64,000 nt of DNA from Candidatus Proximibacter danicus. GTDB lineage: Bacteria > Pseudomonadota > Gammaproteobacteria > Burkholderiales > Rhodocyclaceae. Position 1 is the first letter of the stretch; every line of letters starts with the position of its first letter. Positions 56,301-64,000 of this stretch are shown in pieces. A program made the position numbers and the translations under genes. The stretch spans positions 1 through 64,000 of the forward strand of contig JADJUC010000002.1 of NCBI GenBank assembly GCA_016710885.1, given 5' to 3'. Below the pieces are notes generated by a model that worked only from the letters and a program-made list of their open reading frames with translations, did not search any database and was not told where the DNA came from.

Positions 56301-57587
56301 ATGAAACCGATCCGCATCTTGCTCACCGTCATGCCCTACGAAGGCGAGGTACAGGATCGCGTGACCGCTCGTTTCTACAAGAACAAGGCGGTGAAGTACA
56401 TGCCGTTGGGGCTCCTCAGTCTTGCCGCCAGCATCCCGTCGCACCACGAAGTGGCCGTGCTCGACGCCGCCAGCCGGGGCCTGTCGCTGGACGAAACAAT
56501 TGCCGAGATCGAGGCCTTCGCCCCCGACGTGCTCGGCCTGTCGGTGGTCACTTACCGCGCCTGGGCGATGACCGAGATCCTCCGCCGCACCTCGGCGCCG
56601 ATCAAGGTCGTCGGCGGCCCGCACGCCACCCGCAACCATGCCGTCATCCGCCGCCAAGGCGCGCACGCAGTGTTCGTCGATGATGCCGAACTGACTTTCC
56701 CCGCCTGGCTGGCGCAGGGTTGCCCGGCCGGCGTGTTCTTCGGCGGCCAGGTCGATCTCGACCGCATCGCGCTGCCGGCGCGCCACCTGCTCGACCTTGA
56801 CGACTACCGCATCGAACGGAATCCAGACATGCTCTTCGATGTCGGGTCGCTGCGTCTGCCCATGTTCAGCTCCAAGGGCTGCCCCTACGCCTGCATCTAC
56901 TGCGACGTGCAGCAGAAGCAGTTCAACTTCAAGTCGGCCCGGCGCTGCGTCGAGGAGTTCCAGAACCTGATCGCCATGGGCACCACCTCGGTCCATGTCC
57001 TCGACGACGCCTTCAACGTTAACCGGCAGCGCGTCTCCGAGCTGGCCAGCGCCCTGATCGAGGCTGAAATCACCGTGGACTGGAGTGCCCGCGGCACCGT
57101 CGAGGTGCGCGAATCGGTCATTGCCGACCTCGCCCGCGCCGGCTGCAAGCGCCTGCACATCGGCATCGAGAGCCTCGACGACAACGTCCTCGCTTATTTC
57201 AAGAAAGCCAGCCGCTACAAGCATATCGAAGCCTTCTGCCGGCTCTGCGAGAAATACGGCATTGACATCCTTGGCTACTTCATCGTCGGCGCGCCGGGGG
57301 AAACCGAAGCCTACCGCCAGGCGCTGCCGCAGCGCATCCGCGACCTCGGCATCCGACTGCCCTTCTTCAACCTGCTGTCGCCGCTGGCGGAAACGCCGTA
57401 TTACGCCGACCTGCTGCGCACGGGTATCTTCAAGCGCGATTACTGGAAAGAATACTGCGCCAACCCGGTGCGCGACTTCATCATCCCGGAAGTGCGTACC
57501 ATCCTCGAAGAAAACGAACTCAAGAGCACCATCGACGACTACGTCGCCTACTTCAAGCGCGACGAAATGCCGATTTTCGTCAGTTGA
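56301..57587 (+). CDS. Radical SAM protein 6 with B12-binding-like domain
   Basis: A 428-residue protein. Residues 1-150 form a cobalamin-binding-like fold (KVVGGPHATRNHAVIRRQGAHAVFVDD). The radical SAM core has CPYACIYC (C194, C198, C201) with HVLDDAFNVN, LHIGIESLDDNVLAYF and GYFIVGAPGETEAY. It is the layout of the large methyltransferase/methylthiotransferase-like and ring-contraction class. Its C-terminal 70 residues are short and hydrophilic. It overlaps the following frame's first codons; the actual next start lies 24 bases later. Confidence 0.86.
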   Translation: MKPIRILLTVMPYEGEVQDRVTARFYKNKAVKYMPLGLLSLAASIPSHHEVAVLDAASRGLSLDETIAEIEAFAPDVLGLSVVTYRAWAMTEILRRTSAPIKVVGGPHATRNHAVIRRQGAHAVFVDDAELTFPAWLAQGCPAGVFFGGQVDLDRIALPARHLLDLDDYRIERNPDMLFDVGSLRLPMFSSKGCPYACIYCDVQQKQFNFKSARRCVEEFQNLIAMGTTSVHVLDDAFNVNRQRVSELASALIEAEITVDWSARGTVEVRESVIADLARAGCKRLHIGIESLDDNVLAYFKKASRYKHIEAFCRLCEKYGIDILGYFIVGAPGETEAYRQALPQRIRDLGIRLPFFNLLSPLAETPYYADLLRTGIFKRDYWKEYCANPVRDFIIPEVRTILEENELKSTIDDYVAYFKRDEMPIFVS

Positions 57588-57610
57588 TGCCGCCACCCCA
57601 CGGAGCCGCC

Positions 57611-58789
57611 ATGAACCTCACCGCCACCACCGCTGCCGCGCCGAGCAGACCGACAGACAGCCCGCCAACCAACCCAAGCGCCGGGCCGGTTCCGTTCATC
57701 CTCGACGGCAGCAAGATCGCCTGGCACCTCGACCGCGTAGAGGCCTGGGAGCGCGGCGAACGGATAGCCCCGATCACCATCGACATGGCGCTGACACGGG
57801 CCTGCAACTACGCCTGCGTCTATTGCTACGCCACCTTGCAGGAGAACGACCGCAAGGTCATCGACAAGCCGGTCATCGATGCCTTTCTCGAAGATTGCGC
57901 CGAGATCGGCGTCAAGGGCATCAGCCTCGTCTCCGACGGCGAAAGCTCGGTGTCGCCGGTGTTCGCACACACGATCGTGCGCGGCAGCGAACTCGGGCTG
58001 TCGATGGCCACCGGCACCAACGGCTTCCTGCTGACGCCAGACGTGGTCGATCCGATCCTGCCGCACCTCACCTACCTGCGCATCAACATCTCCGCCGGCG
58101 AGCGCGCGCGCTACGCCGAGATCATGGGCGTCAAGGAATCCTTCTACGACCGCGTGCTGGAGAACATCCGGCACATGGTCAAGATCAAGCGCGAACAAAG
58201 CCTGTCGGTGACCATCGGCCTGCAGATGGTGCTGATGCCGCAGTTCGGCGACCAGGTGCTGCCGCTCGCCCGGCTCGGCCGCGAACTTGGCGTCGACTAC
58301 TGCATCTTCAAGCACTGCAGCGACAACGAGGACGGCGACCTGCACGTCGACTACGAGGGCTATCCCGGCCTTTTCGCCATCCTGCGCGAGGCCGAGGCGA
58401 TGTCCACCGACACCTACCAGGTCTCGGTCAAATGGTCGAAGATCACCACCGGCGAGAAACGCAGCTACCAGCGCTGCTACGGCCCGCCGTTCATTATCCA
58501 GCTCTCTGGCTCTGGCCTGGTCGCCCCCTGCGGCATGCTGTTCAACGAGCGCTACAAGAAATTCCACATCGGCAACATCTGCGAGACGCGCTTCAAGGAC
58601 ATCTGGCAAAGCGACCACTACTGGGAGGTCATGAACTACCTCGCCTCGCCGAGCTTCAATGCGCAGACCATGTGCGGTACGCTGTGCCTACAGCACAAGA
58701 CCAACGAGGCGCTCGATTCCTACCGCCGCGGCGAGATCGAACTGAAGACGCCAGCCGGCGACGCGCCGCAGCATATCAACTTCATCTGA
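57611..58789 (+). CDS. Radical SAM protein 7 (SPASM-like)
   Basis: A 392-residue protein; the ATG at 57611 has GGAG six bases before it and is preferred to 57587. Cluster motif CNYACVYC (C65, C69, C72), LVSDGESSVSP in place of GGEP, RINISAGERARYAEIMG, and a C-terminal cluster region (GLVAPCGMLF; TMCGTLCLQH). The last residues are HINFI, shared with radical SAM 2. Substrate unknown. A proline/alanine-rich stretch of 30 residues precedes the core. Confidence 0.86.
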   Translation: MNLTATTAAAPSRPTDSPPTNPSAGPVPFILDGSKIAWHLDRVEAWERGERIAPITIDMALTRACNYACVYCYATLQENDRKVIDKPVIDAFLEDCAEIGVKGISLVSDGESSVSPVFAHTIVRGSELGLSMATGTNGFLLTPDVVDPILPHLTYLRINISAGERARYAEIMGVKESFYDRVLENIRHMVKIKREQSLSVTIGLQMVLMPQFGDQVLPLARLGRELGVDYCIFKHCSDNEDGDLHVDYEGYPGLFAILREAEAMSTDTYQVSVKWSKITTGEKRSYQRCYGPPFIIQLSGSGLVAPCGMLFNERYKKFHIGNICETRFKDIWQSDHYWEVMNYLASPSFNAQTMCGTLCLQHKTNEALDSYRRGEIELKTPAGDAPQHINFI

Positions 58790-58800
58790 CACGCCCGACC

Positions 58801-59601
58801 ATGACCCCAGCCCTCAAGTCGAGCACCCCGCGCATGTCCCTTGACGATCTCCGGCAGTCGGCGCTCGCCGCTGCGAATCGTCCCACCCACGCAGCCACCG
58901 GCGAATCGTGCGCCGCCGGCACCCTGGTCAGTCCCTGCGGCACCCTGCGCATCACCCTCGCCGGCGAGAGCATCGCAACAGCCACCTTCCGCGCGAGCGA
59001 AGACCCGATCGGCAACGCCTTTCTCGAACTGTATTGCCGCGAGATCGAGCAACTGCCGCGCGAGGAAGCCGCCGCCCATGGCGCCAGCTATGTCGGCTTC
59101 CGCCTGCTGGCCGGGCGCACGCTCGGCGACTGTCCCGGCATTCCCGGCCCGGCGACCATCCACCCGGCGCTGGGTATGGCCGAGAAAGCCCTGCGCGCTC
59201 TGCGGCCGGCCTGGCGCACCGCCACCGACACGCCGGGCATGCCGCCGATCGAGCGCGCCGAATTTCTCGAACTGCCCGCCGCCTGGCTGACACAGAGTGC
59301 CGACGAGCGCCTGGCGGCCTTGCGCGCGGCGCTGGCGGAAGCCATCGGCAGCGGTGCGATGGCCGACGACGGACTGGCCATCGACCGCATCGAGAACGAC
59401 ATCCGCGCCCGCCCGGTGCGCGTCACCCTGACCTATGCCAAGGATGCCGACACGGCGGCGCTGCCGGCGGCCATGCGCCGCATCGAAGCCCTGCTGCGGC
59501 AGAAGGTCGCGCCCTGGCTGGAGGTCTATGCCGAGGAACGCCTGGACCACAACAAGCTGCGACGGACGATCCTCATCGAACCGCGCCCGCCAACTACCTG
59601 A
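58801..59601 (+). CDS. Unknown 266-residue protein beside the last radical SAM gene
   Basis: I do not recognise this protein. It is soluble, with an N-terminal beta-rich part (LVSPCGTLRITLAGESIATATFRASE) and a helical middle (GNAFLELYCREIEQLPREEAA). The second half repeats a beta-alpha pattern (RPVRVTLTYAKDADTAALPAAMRR ... LEVYAEERLDHNKLRR). Only two cysteines fall near the start and one at LELYC. A weak overall resemblance to IscU/NifU-type scaffold domains was noted but is not reliable. It lies 11 bases after the radical SAM gene, so co-translation is certain. No signal peptide or membrane segment. The strong coupling makes a partner role plausible. Confidence 0.7.
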   Translation: MTPALKSSTPRMSLDDLRQSALAAANRPTHAATGESCAAGTLVSPCGTLRITLAGESIATATFRASEDPIGNAFLELYCREIEQLPREEAAAHGASYVGFRLLAGRTLGDCPGIPGPATIHPALGMAEKALRALRPAWRTATDTPGMPPIERAEFLELPAAWLTQSADERLAALRAALAEAIGSGAMADDGLAIDRIENDIRARPVRVTLTYAKDADTAALPAAMRRIEALLRQKVAPWLEVYAEERLDHNKLRRTILIEPRPPTT

Positions 59602-59612
59602 ATGCCCTCCGC

Positions 59613-61253
59613 ATGCCCCTGATCTCGGTGGCCATCCCGGCCTACAACTACGCACGCTACCTGCCCTGCGCCATCCGCAGCGTTCTCCGCCAGGAGATCG
59701 GCATCGACCTGGAACTGGTGATCGTCGACGACTGCTCAACCGACGATACGCCGCAGGCGGTCGCCCCCTTCCTTGCCGACGCCCGCGTCCGCTACCTGCG
59801 CAACGACGGCAACCTCGGCGCCGTGCGCAACATCAACAAGGCCATCGCCGAAACCCGCGGCCAGTTCGTGCTGCTCCTCGGTGCCGACGACTTCCTGCTG
59901 CCCGGCTGCCTCGGCGCGCTGCTCGACGCGCTGGCGGCACACCCGCAAGCCGGCTTCGCCTACGGCAACTATGTCGTCGCTGATGAAGACGACCGCATCC
60001 TGCAGGTCATCGAGCACCCCGGCCACATTCCGGCCAACCTGCCGCCGTGGCGCGACGATTTCGCCGACCTGCTCTGCCTTGATGATTACATCAACCTCGG
60101 CACGACGCTGTTCCGTCGCGAGCTGATCGAGCGTTTCGGTTTCTTCGACCCGCTGCTGACCATCGACGAACAGCCCGGACGCTTCTTCCGCGCCACCGAC
60201 TGGGATCTGTGCCTGCGCCTGAGCCTCGCCGGCATCCGCGCCGCTTTCGTCTACAGCACGCTGTCCGCCTTCCGCGTGCATTCGACGCAAGCCTCGGTCG
60301 GCGGCGATTTCGACCGCGAAGGCATCGGCCTGCGCGAATTCACCGTACTCCTCGACCGCTACCTCAAGCCGGAAAATGCGCGGCGCCTGGCCGGCCGCGA
60401 AGCAGGCCTGCGCGCGCTGCTGCAGGGAAAGATCGCCGCCTTTGTCAGCCAGGCCGACCCGACGGCGCTCAGCGACCAGTCGGCGCTGCGCGAACGCATC
60501 GCGCGCGCCGAGGAATTCCTCACGCAGTTGGCCGGGCGTAGCTTCGACGAAGCACTGAACCCGGCGCCCGGCATCGCCGTCGTCATCGTCGGCAACGACA
60601 ACCCGCGCGAGCTGCTGTCGACGCTGAGCGACCTGCAGCAACAGGCAGCGCCGCCGGAACAGATTCTGGTCATCAACCGCGGGCGCATGGATCTGTCGCA
60701 TCTGGTGCGACCGGCGCGCTACCTGCAACTGCCCGGCACTTCGCTCCCGGAAGCGCGCAATTGCGGTGTGCAGCTGACCACCAGTGCTGCTCTCAGCTTC
60801 ATCGACGCTGGAAGCCGGCTGCCGCCCGATCACTTCGCTCGCCTGGCCGGCACGCTGAGCCAGGCCGGCGTCGTGGTGGTGCAGTCGATGGCCGGCAACG
60901 GACAGGAAGAGCGCCAGGTCAACGACGATGCCGCCTGGCGCGCGGCGCTGGCGGCGCTGCTACCGGAAACCAACCCGTGGCGCCGGACGCCGCCGGCGCT
61001 CTCCGAATTTGCCCTGCGCCGCCACGCCTATCACCGAAGCGGCGGCTTCGAGAAATCGCTGGGCACGCTCGACGACCTCGACTTCCTCCTCCGCCTGCAG
61101 CGTGGCTTTCCAATCCGCGCCCTGGCCAGCCAAATGACGCCGGTACCGATGCTTGCCACCATGCTCGAGCGCGCGCGCGAATCGGCACAAGCCGACGTCG
61201 TCGCCCGCAGCCTGCAGGCCATCGCCGAACGCCAGCCCCGCCAAGTCAATTAA
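59613..61253 (+). CDS. Glycosyltransferase family 2 with C-terminal extension
   Basis: A 546-residue protein. The first 250 residues are a GT-A domain: VAIPAYNYARYLPCAIRSVL, IVDDCSTDDTP, the metal-binding GADDFLLPG and the acceptor-site region ATDWDLCLRLSLAGI. Residues 300-540 contain a second GT2-like fold in degenerate form (GIAVVIVGNDNPRELLSTLSDL ... AALSFIDAGSRLPPDHFARLAG). The first domain has the catalytic features; the second lacks a clear DxD. It ends just before the next ATG. Confidence 0.84.
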   Translation: MPLISVAIPAYNYARYLPCAIRSVLRQEIGIDLELVIVDDCSTDDTPQAVAPFLADARVRYLRNDGNLGAVRNINKAIAETRGQFVLLLGADDFLLPGCLGALLDALAAHPQAGFAYGNYVVADEDDRILQVIEHPGHIPANLPPWRDDFADLLCLDDYINLGTTLFRRELIERFGFFDPLLTIDEQPGRFFRATDWDLCLRLSLAGIRAAFVYSTLSAFRVHSTQASVGGDFDREGIGLREFTVLLDRYLKPENARRLAGREAGLRALLQGKIAAFVSQADPTALSDQSALRERIARAEEFLTQLAGRSFDEALNPAPGIAVVIVGNDNPRELLSTLSDLQQQAAPPEQILVINRGRMDLSHLVRPARYLQLPGTSLPEARNCGVQLTTSAALSFIDAGSRLPPDHFARLAGTLSQAGVVVVQSMAGNGQEERQVNDDAAWRAALAALLPETNPWRRTPPALSEFALRRHAYHRSGGFEKSLGTLDDLDFLLRLQRGFPIRALASQMTPVPMLATMLERARESAQADVVARSLQAIAERQPRQVN

Positions 61254-63692
61254 ATGAGTGTGCCGCTGTTCTCGATCATCGTCACCACCGTCGACCGGCC
61301 GCAGTTGCTGCGGGACGCGATCGGGAGCGCACTCGGCCAATCGTTGCCGGATTTCGAGGTGATCGTTGTCAACGACGGCGGCCCCGACCTCGACCCGCTG
61401 CTCGAAAACCTCGACCCGCTGCACCGCGTCGCACAGCTCCGGCTGCCCGGCCGGAGCGGCCCCGGCCGCGCCCGGAACGCCGGCATGCAAAAGGCGCGAG
61501 GAGAGTTCGTCTGCTTTCTCGACGACGACGATCTGTACCACCCCGAGCATCTGGCGACGCTGCATCAAGGGCTCGTCGCCAACCCCGAGGCGCTGGTTTA
61601 CGCCGACGCCGTCGTCCATCACGAAGTCATCGACGGCGGCACGCGCCGCATCGTCAACAGCGCCGCCCCCTGGCAACACGAACTGTTCATCAAGCAACGG
61701 CTGTGGATCCACAACTTCATCCCGGTGCAGGTGTTCGCGGTCAGGCGCAGAGCCCTGCTCGCCGTCGGCGGCTTCGACGAGGAACTGCGCGCCTTCGAGG
61801 ACTGGGACCTGCTGCTCAAGCTTGCGGCGCAGCAAGACTTCATCCACATCCCGCGCGTCACCTCCGAAATCCGCATGCGCCCGCAATCCGGCGCGCACCG
61901 CTCGCAGTCGGTCAAGAGCGACCGCTCCGAACCGGAGATCATCGAACAGCTCTACGCCCGCCACGGCGACCTCTGCGACCCGCTGGTGCGCGCCGGCCGG
62001 GCCTTCGTGCGCGGCAACGGCTTTGCCTCCGGCCCCGACTTTCTGATCGTCGATGCCAGCGAAACCGATCTTGCCTATCGCGCCTGGCTGCCACGCCACA
62101 CGCCCGACGCGGCGGCATTGGCGCACGCGCCGGACAGCATGCTGCTGATCGTCATCACGCCGACCGGACACGAAAGCTGGCTGGCGGCCACCGCCGCGTC
62201 GTTTGCTGCCTTGCCGGACAACAGCAGCCTGGTCGTCGTCGGCGAAACTCCCCTACTCCCCCCGACCATCCCGGCCGCACATGATCCGCGGGTGTCGACA
62301 CGCCCGATCGCCACGCTCGACGATTTTGTCGGCCTCACCGCCGTGCTCAACGACATCGTCGCCGAGGCCGGCGAAAAGTGGGTGGCCATTCTGCCCGCCG
62401 GCGCCACGCTCGACGCCGGCACCGGCAGCCTGCTCGCCGCCTGCGCCGCAGCCGACGAACGGCGGCGCGCGATCTACTGCGATCACGACCAGGCCATCGT
62501 GCCGCAGGATATCCGCGCCCGACCCAGCTTCAAGCCGGACTTCGACCCCGAACTCTATTGCGCGCAGGACTACATCGGACCGGCACTGTGGATTCGCCGC
62601 GACGCACTCCGCGACCTCGGCCCGCTGCAGCCGTTTCCCGGCAACTGGCTGCACGACGCGCTGTGGCGGCTGTACGACCGCGCCGGCGCCGCGGCCATCG
62701 GCCATCTGGCCGAACCGCTGGTGCATCTGCCTATCGGCGGCGTGGGCCATCCGCTCGCCCTCGCCGCCCGCCAGGCGGTGGTCGAGCAACATCTGGCGCG
62801 CGCGGGACAGGGCGGCCGCGTCGTCGCCGGCCCGGTCGCCGGCAGCTTCGCCATCGACTATCCGCTGCCCGCCCCGGCACCGCGCCTCTCGGTCATCGTC
62901 TGGGCCGACGGCAACGACGCCGGCGACGCGGCACGTTGCATAGACAGCCTGCTGCGCAACGTAGCCTGCCCTGGCCTTGAAATCATCGATGCTACCGGCG
63001 GCGCACAAGCCGTGCCCGCCGAGCTGGCCGCCAACCAAGGGGCGACGATCCACCGACTGCCGCCGTTAACTGACGCCACCGGCGCCGCCAACACCAGCGC
63101 GGCCATGAACGCGGCGGCGAAACTGGCCACCGGCAACTTCCTGATTTTTCTCCGCGCCTCGACCGAAAGCCTGCAGCCCGACTGGCTGTCGGCGCTGGTG
63201 CGGCAGGCCGCACGTGCCGACATAGGCGCCGTCGGCACGCGCCTGATCGGCCCCGACGGCACGCTGGTCGCCGGCGCCACGGTGCTCGGGCTGCAGGAGG
63301 GAGCCGCCACTGCCTTTCTCGGCCTGTCCTACCAGGCCCCCGGCTATCTCGACCGGCAGCAACTCGTGCAGTGCGTCAGTGCCGTCAGCCGTCGCTGCCT
63401 GATGTTGCGTCGCGAGGCCTTCGCCGCTGTCGGCGGGTTCAACGCTGTCAACTACCCCGACCGCCATGCCGACACCGACCTCTGCCTGCGCCTTGGCGAA
63501 CGCGGGCTGCGCGTGCTCTGGCTGCCGGCGACCGTCGTCGCCGACCACGTCGCCACCGAGCGCCCCGATGCCCGCGCCGTCGACCAGCTGCGCCGCGACT
63601 GGAGCCGGCGCCTGGCCGCCGACCCCGCCTACAACCGCAACCTATCGCGCCAGCGAACGGACTTTGCTGTTCCCCGTCCACCGGCGGAATAG
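61254..63692 (+). CDS. Multi-domain glycosyltransferase family 2 protein
   Basis: An 812-residue protein with three consecutive GT-A-like modules. Module 1 (1-270): SIIVTTVDRPQLLRDAIGSAL, VVNDGGPDLD, the metal site FLDDDDLYHPEH and FEDWDLLLKLAAQ. Module 2 (about 280-540): MLLIVITPTGHESWLAATAASF ... FDPELYCAQDYIGPAL. Module 3 (about 550-810): RLSVIVWADGNDAGDAARC, FLRASTESLQPDW, GAVGTRLIGPDGTLVAGATVLG and DTDLCLRLGERGLRVLWLP. Such long proteins add several sugars or act as synthases. Stop at 63690-63692. Confidence 0.82.
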   Translation: MSVPLFSIIVTTVDRPQLLRDAIGSALGQSLPDFEVIVVNDGGPDLDPLLENLDPLHRVAQLRLPGRSGPGRARNAGMQKARGEFVCFLDDDDLYHPEHLATLHQGLVANPEALVYADAVVHHEVIDGGTRRIVNSAAPWQHELFIKQRLWIHNFIPVQVFAVRRRALLAVGGFDEELRAFEDWDLLLKLAAQQDFIHIPRVTSEIRMRPQSGAHRSQSVKSDRSEPEIIEQLYARHGDLCDPLVRAGRAFVRGNGFASGPDFLIVDASETDLAYRAWLPRHTPDAAALAHAPDSMLLIVITPTGHESWLAATAASFAALPDNSSLVVVGETPLLPPTIPAAHDPRVSTRPIATLDDFVGLTAVLNDIVAEAGEKWVAILPAGATLDAGTGSLLAACAAADERRRAIYCDHDQAIVPQDIRARPSFKPDFDPELYCAQDYIGPALWIRRDALRDLGPLQPFPGNWLHDALWRLYDRAGAAAIGHLAEPLVHLPIGGVGHPLALAARQAVVEQHLARAGQGGRVVAGPVAGSFAIDYPLPAPAPRLSVIVWADGNDAGDAARCIDSLLRNVACPGLEIIDATGGAQAVPAELAANQGATIHRLPPLTDATGAANTSAAMNAAAKLATGNFLIFLRASTESLQPDWLSALVRQAARADIGAVGTRLIGPDGTLVAGATVLGLQEGAATAFLGLSYQAPGYLDRQQLVQCVSAVSRRCLMLRREAFAAVGGFNAVNYPDRHADTDLCLRLGERGLRVLWLPATVVADHVATERPDARAVDQLRRDWSRRLAADPAYNRNLSRQRTDFAVPRPPAE

Positions 63693-63752
63693 GCACAATT
63701 CGACACGAACGACGGCCAATAGCCTTCCGGACAACCGCCCAACCGTGCAACC

Positions 63753-64000
63753 ATGCCGACCATGACGCCTTCCAGCAATCTCCCGCTCGTCACGCTGCTG
63801 CTGTGGTCCGACAACCGCGCCGACATGCTCGCCGCCAGCCTTGATTCGCTGCTCGCCCAGACTTATGCGAACACCGAGATACTGGTCATCGACAACGCCT
63901 CGACCGACGACAGCGGCGCCATTGCCGACGACTACGCCCGGCGCTACGCCGGAAAAATCCGCGTCAGCCGGCTGGCGGCACCATCACCGCGCATCGCCGC
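63753..64000 (+). CDS. Glycosyltransferase family 2, partial at the window end
   Basis: An open frame from ATG 63753 (alternative 63762) with no stop before the end. It starts PLVTLLLWSDNRADMLAASLDSLLAQTYANTE and continues with ILVIDNASTDDSG, the nucleotide-binding start of a GT2. It shows that the locus continues beyond this window. Confidence 0.75.
   Translation, partial: MPTMTPSSNLPLVTLLLWSDNRADMLAASLDSLLAQTYANTEILVIDNASTDDSGAIADDYARRYAGKIRVSRLAAPSPRIA

Noticed and set aside
31698..64000. Ribosomal peptide (RiPP) cluster, because of the many radical SAM and SPASM proteins
   Set aside because: No small precursor-like frame was found; gaps between genes are too short, and the surrounding genes are sugar enzymes and glycosyltransferases.

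Overview
The window looks like chromosomal DNA of a betaproteobacterium, probably of the Rhodocyclales type. The grounds are an rrn operon ordered 16S, tRNA-Ile, tRNA-Ala, 23S, 5S; petABC followed directly by sspA-sspB; a dnaX-ybaB-recR block preceded by the SRP RNA gene; and a sigma-54/NtrC-type assimilatory nitrate regulon. The order is inferred from gene content and layout, because no database comparison was possible.

Layout. Positions 50-13700 (minus strand) hold nitrate/nitrite assimilation: nirB, nirD, an FNT nitrite channel, a small sirohydrochlorin chelatase, two membrane-anchored PP2C phosphatase/Ser-Thr kinase fusions, an interrupted NarK-type transporter, ybiB and nasA. Three units (nirB, narK, nasA) each have a -24/-12 element, and NtrC-like boxes lie upstream. 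Positions 13900-17770 hold sspB, sspA and the cytochrome bc1 genes petC, petB and petA; petA is broken by several indels. Positions 17800-20665 hold recR, ybaB, dnaX and ffs. Positions 20750-26180 hold a complete minus-strand rRNA operon with an initiator tRNA gene in front of 16S. Positions 26255-31631 are a mixed stretch: a ParA-like ATPase, an IclR-PaaX regulator pair, a HigBA toxin-antitoxin pair, an unusual tRNA-Thr(UGU) gene and a GGDEF diguanylate cyclase.

From 31698 to the window end runs one very compact plus-strand locus of about 27 genes, mostly joined by ATGA-type overlaps. It encodes seven radical SAM proteins (three with a B12-binding-like N-terminal domain), a GmhA-like isomerase, a heptose kinase/nucleotidyltransferase with reversed domain order, a sugar nucleotidyltransferase, five sugar-type oxidoreductases or epimerases, a C-methyltransferase and two other methyltransferases. 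It also has two separate two-subunit thiamine-diphosphate enzymes and six glycosyltransferases, the last cut by the window edge. The likely job, by inference, is to make and attach a heavily modified, probably heptose-derived, branched or C-methylated sugar to a surface glycan or glycoprotein. It is the best candidate here for an undescribed system.

Sequence quality is uneven. There is an implausible poly-G block at 8069-8357, petA carries several indels within about 100 bases, five further genes have single-base frameshifts and one has an in-frame amber codon. These are more likely consensus errors than real decay, at least for the essential petA, and should be resolved before calling those genes dead.
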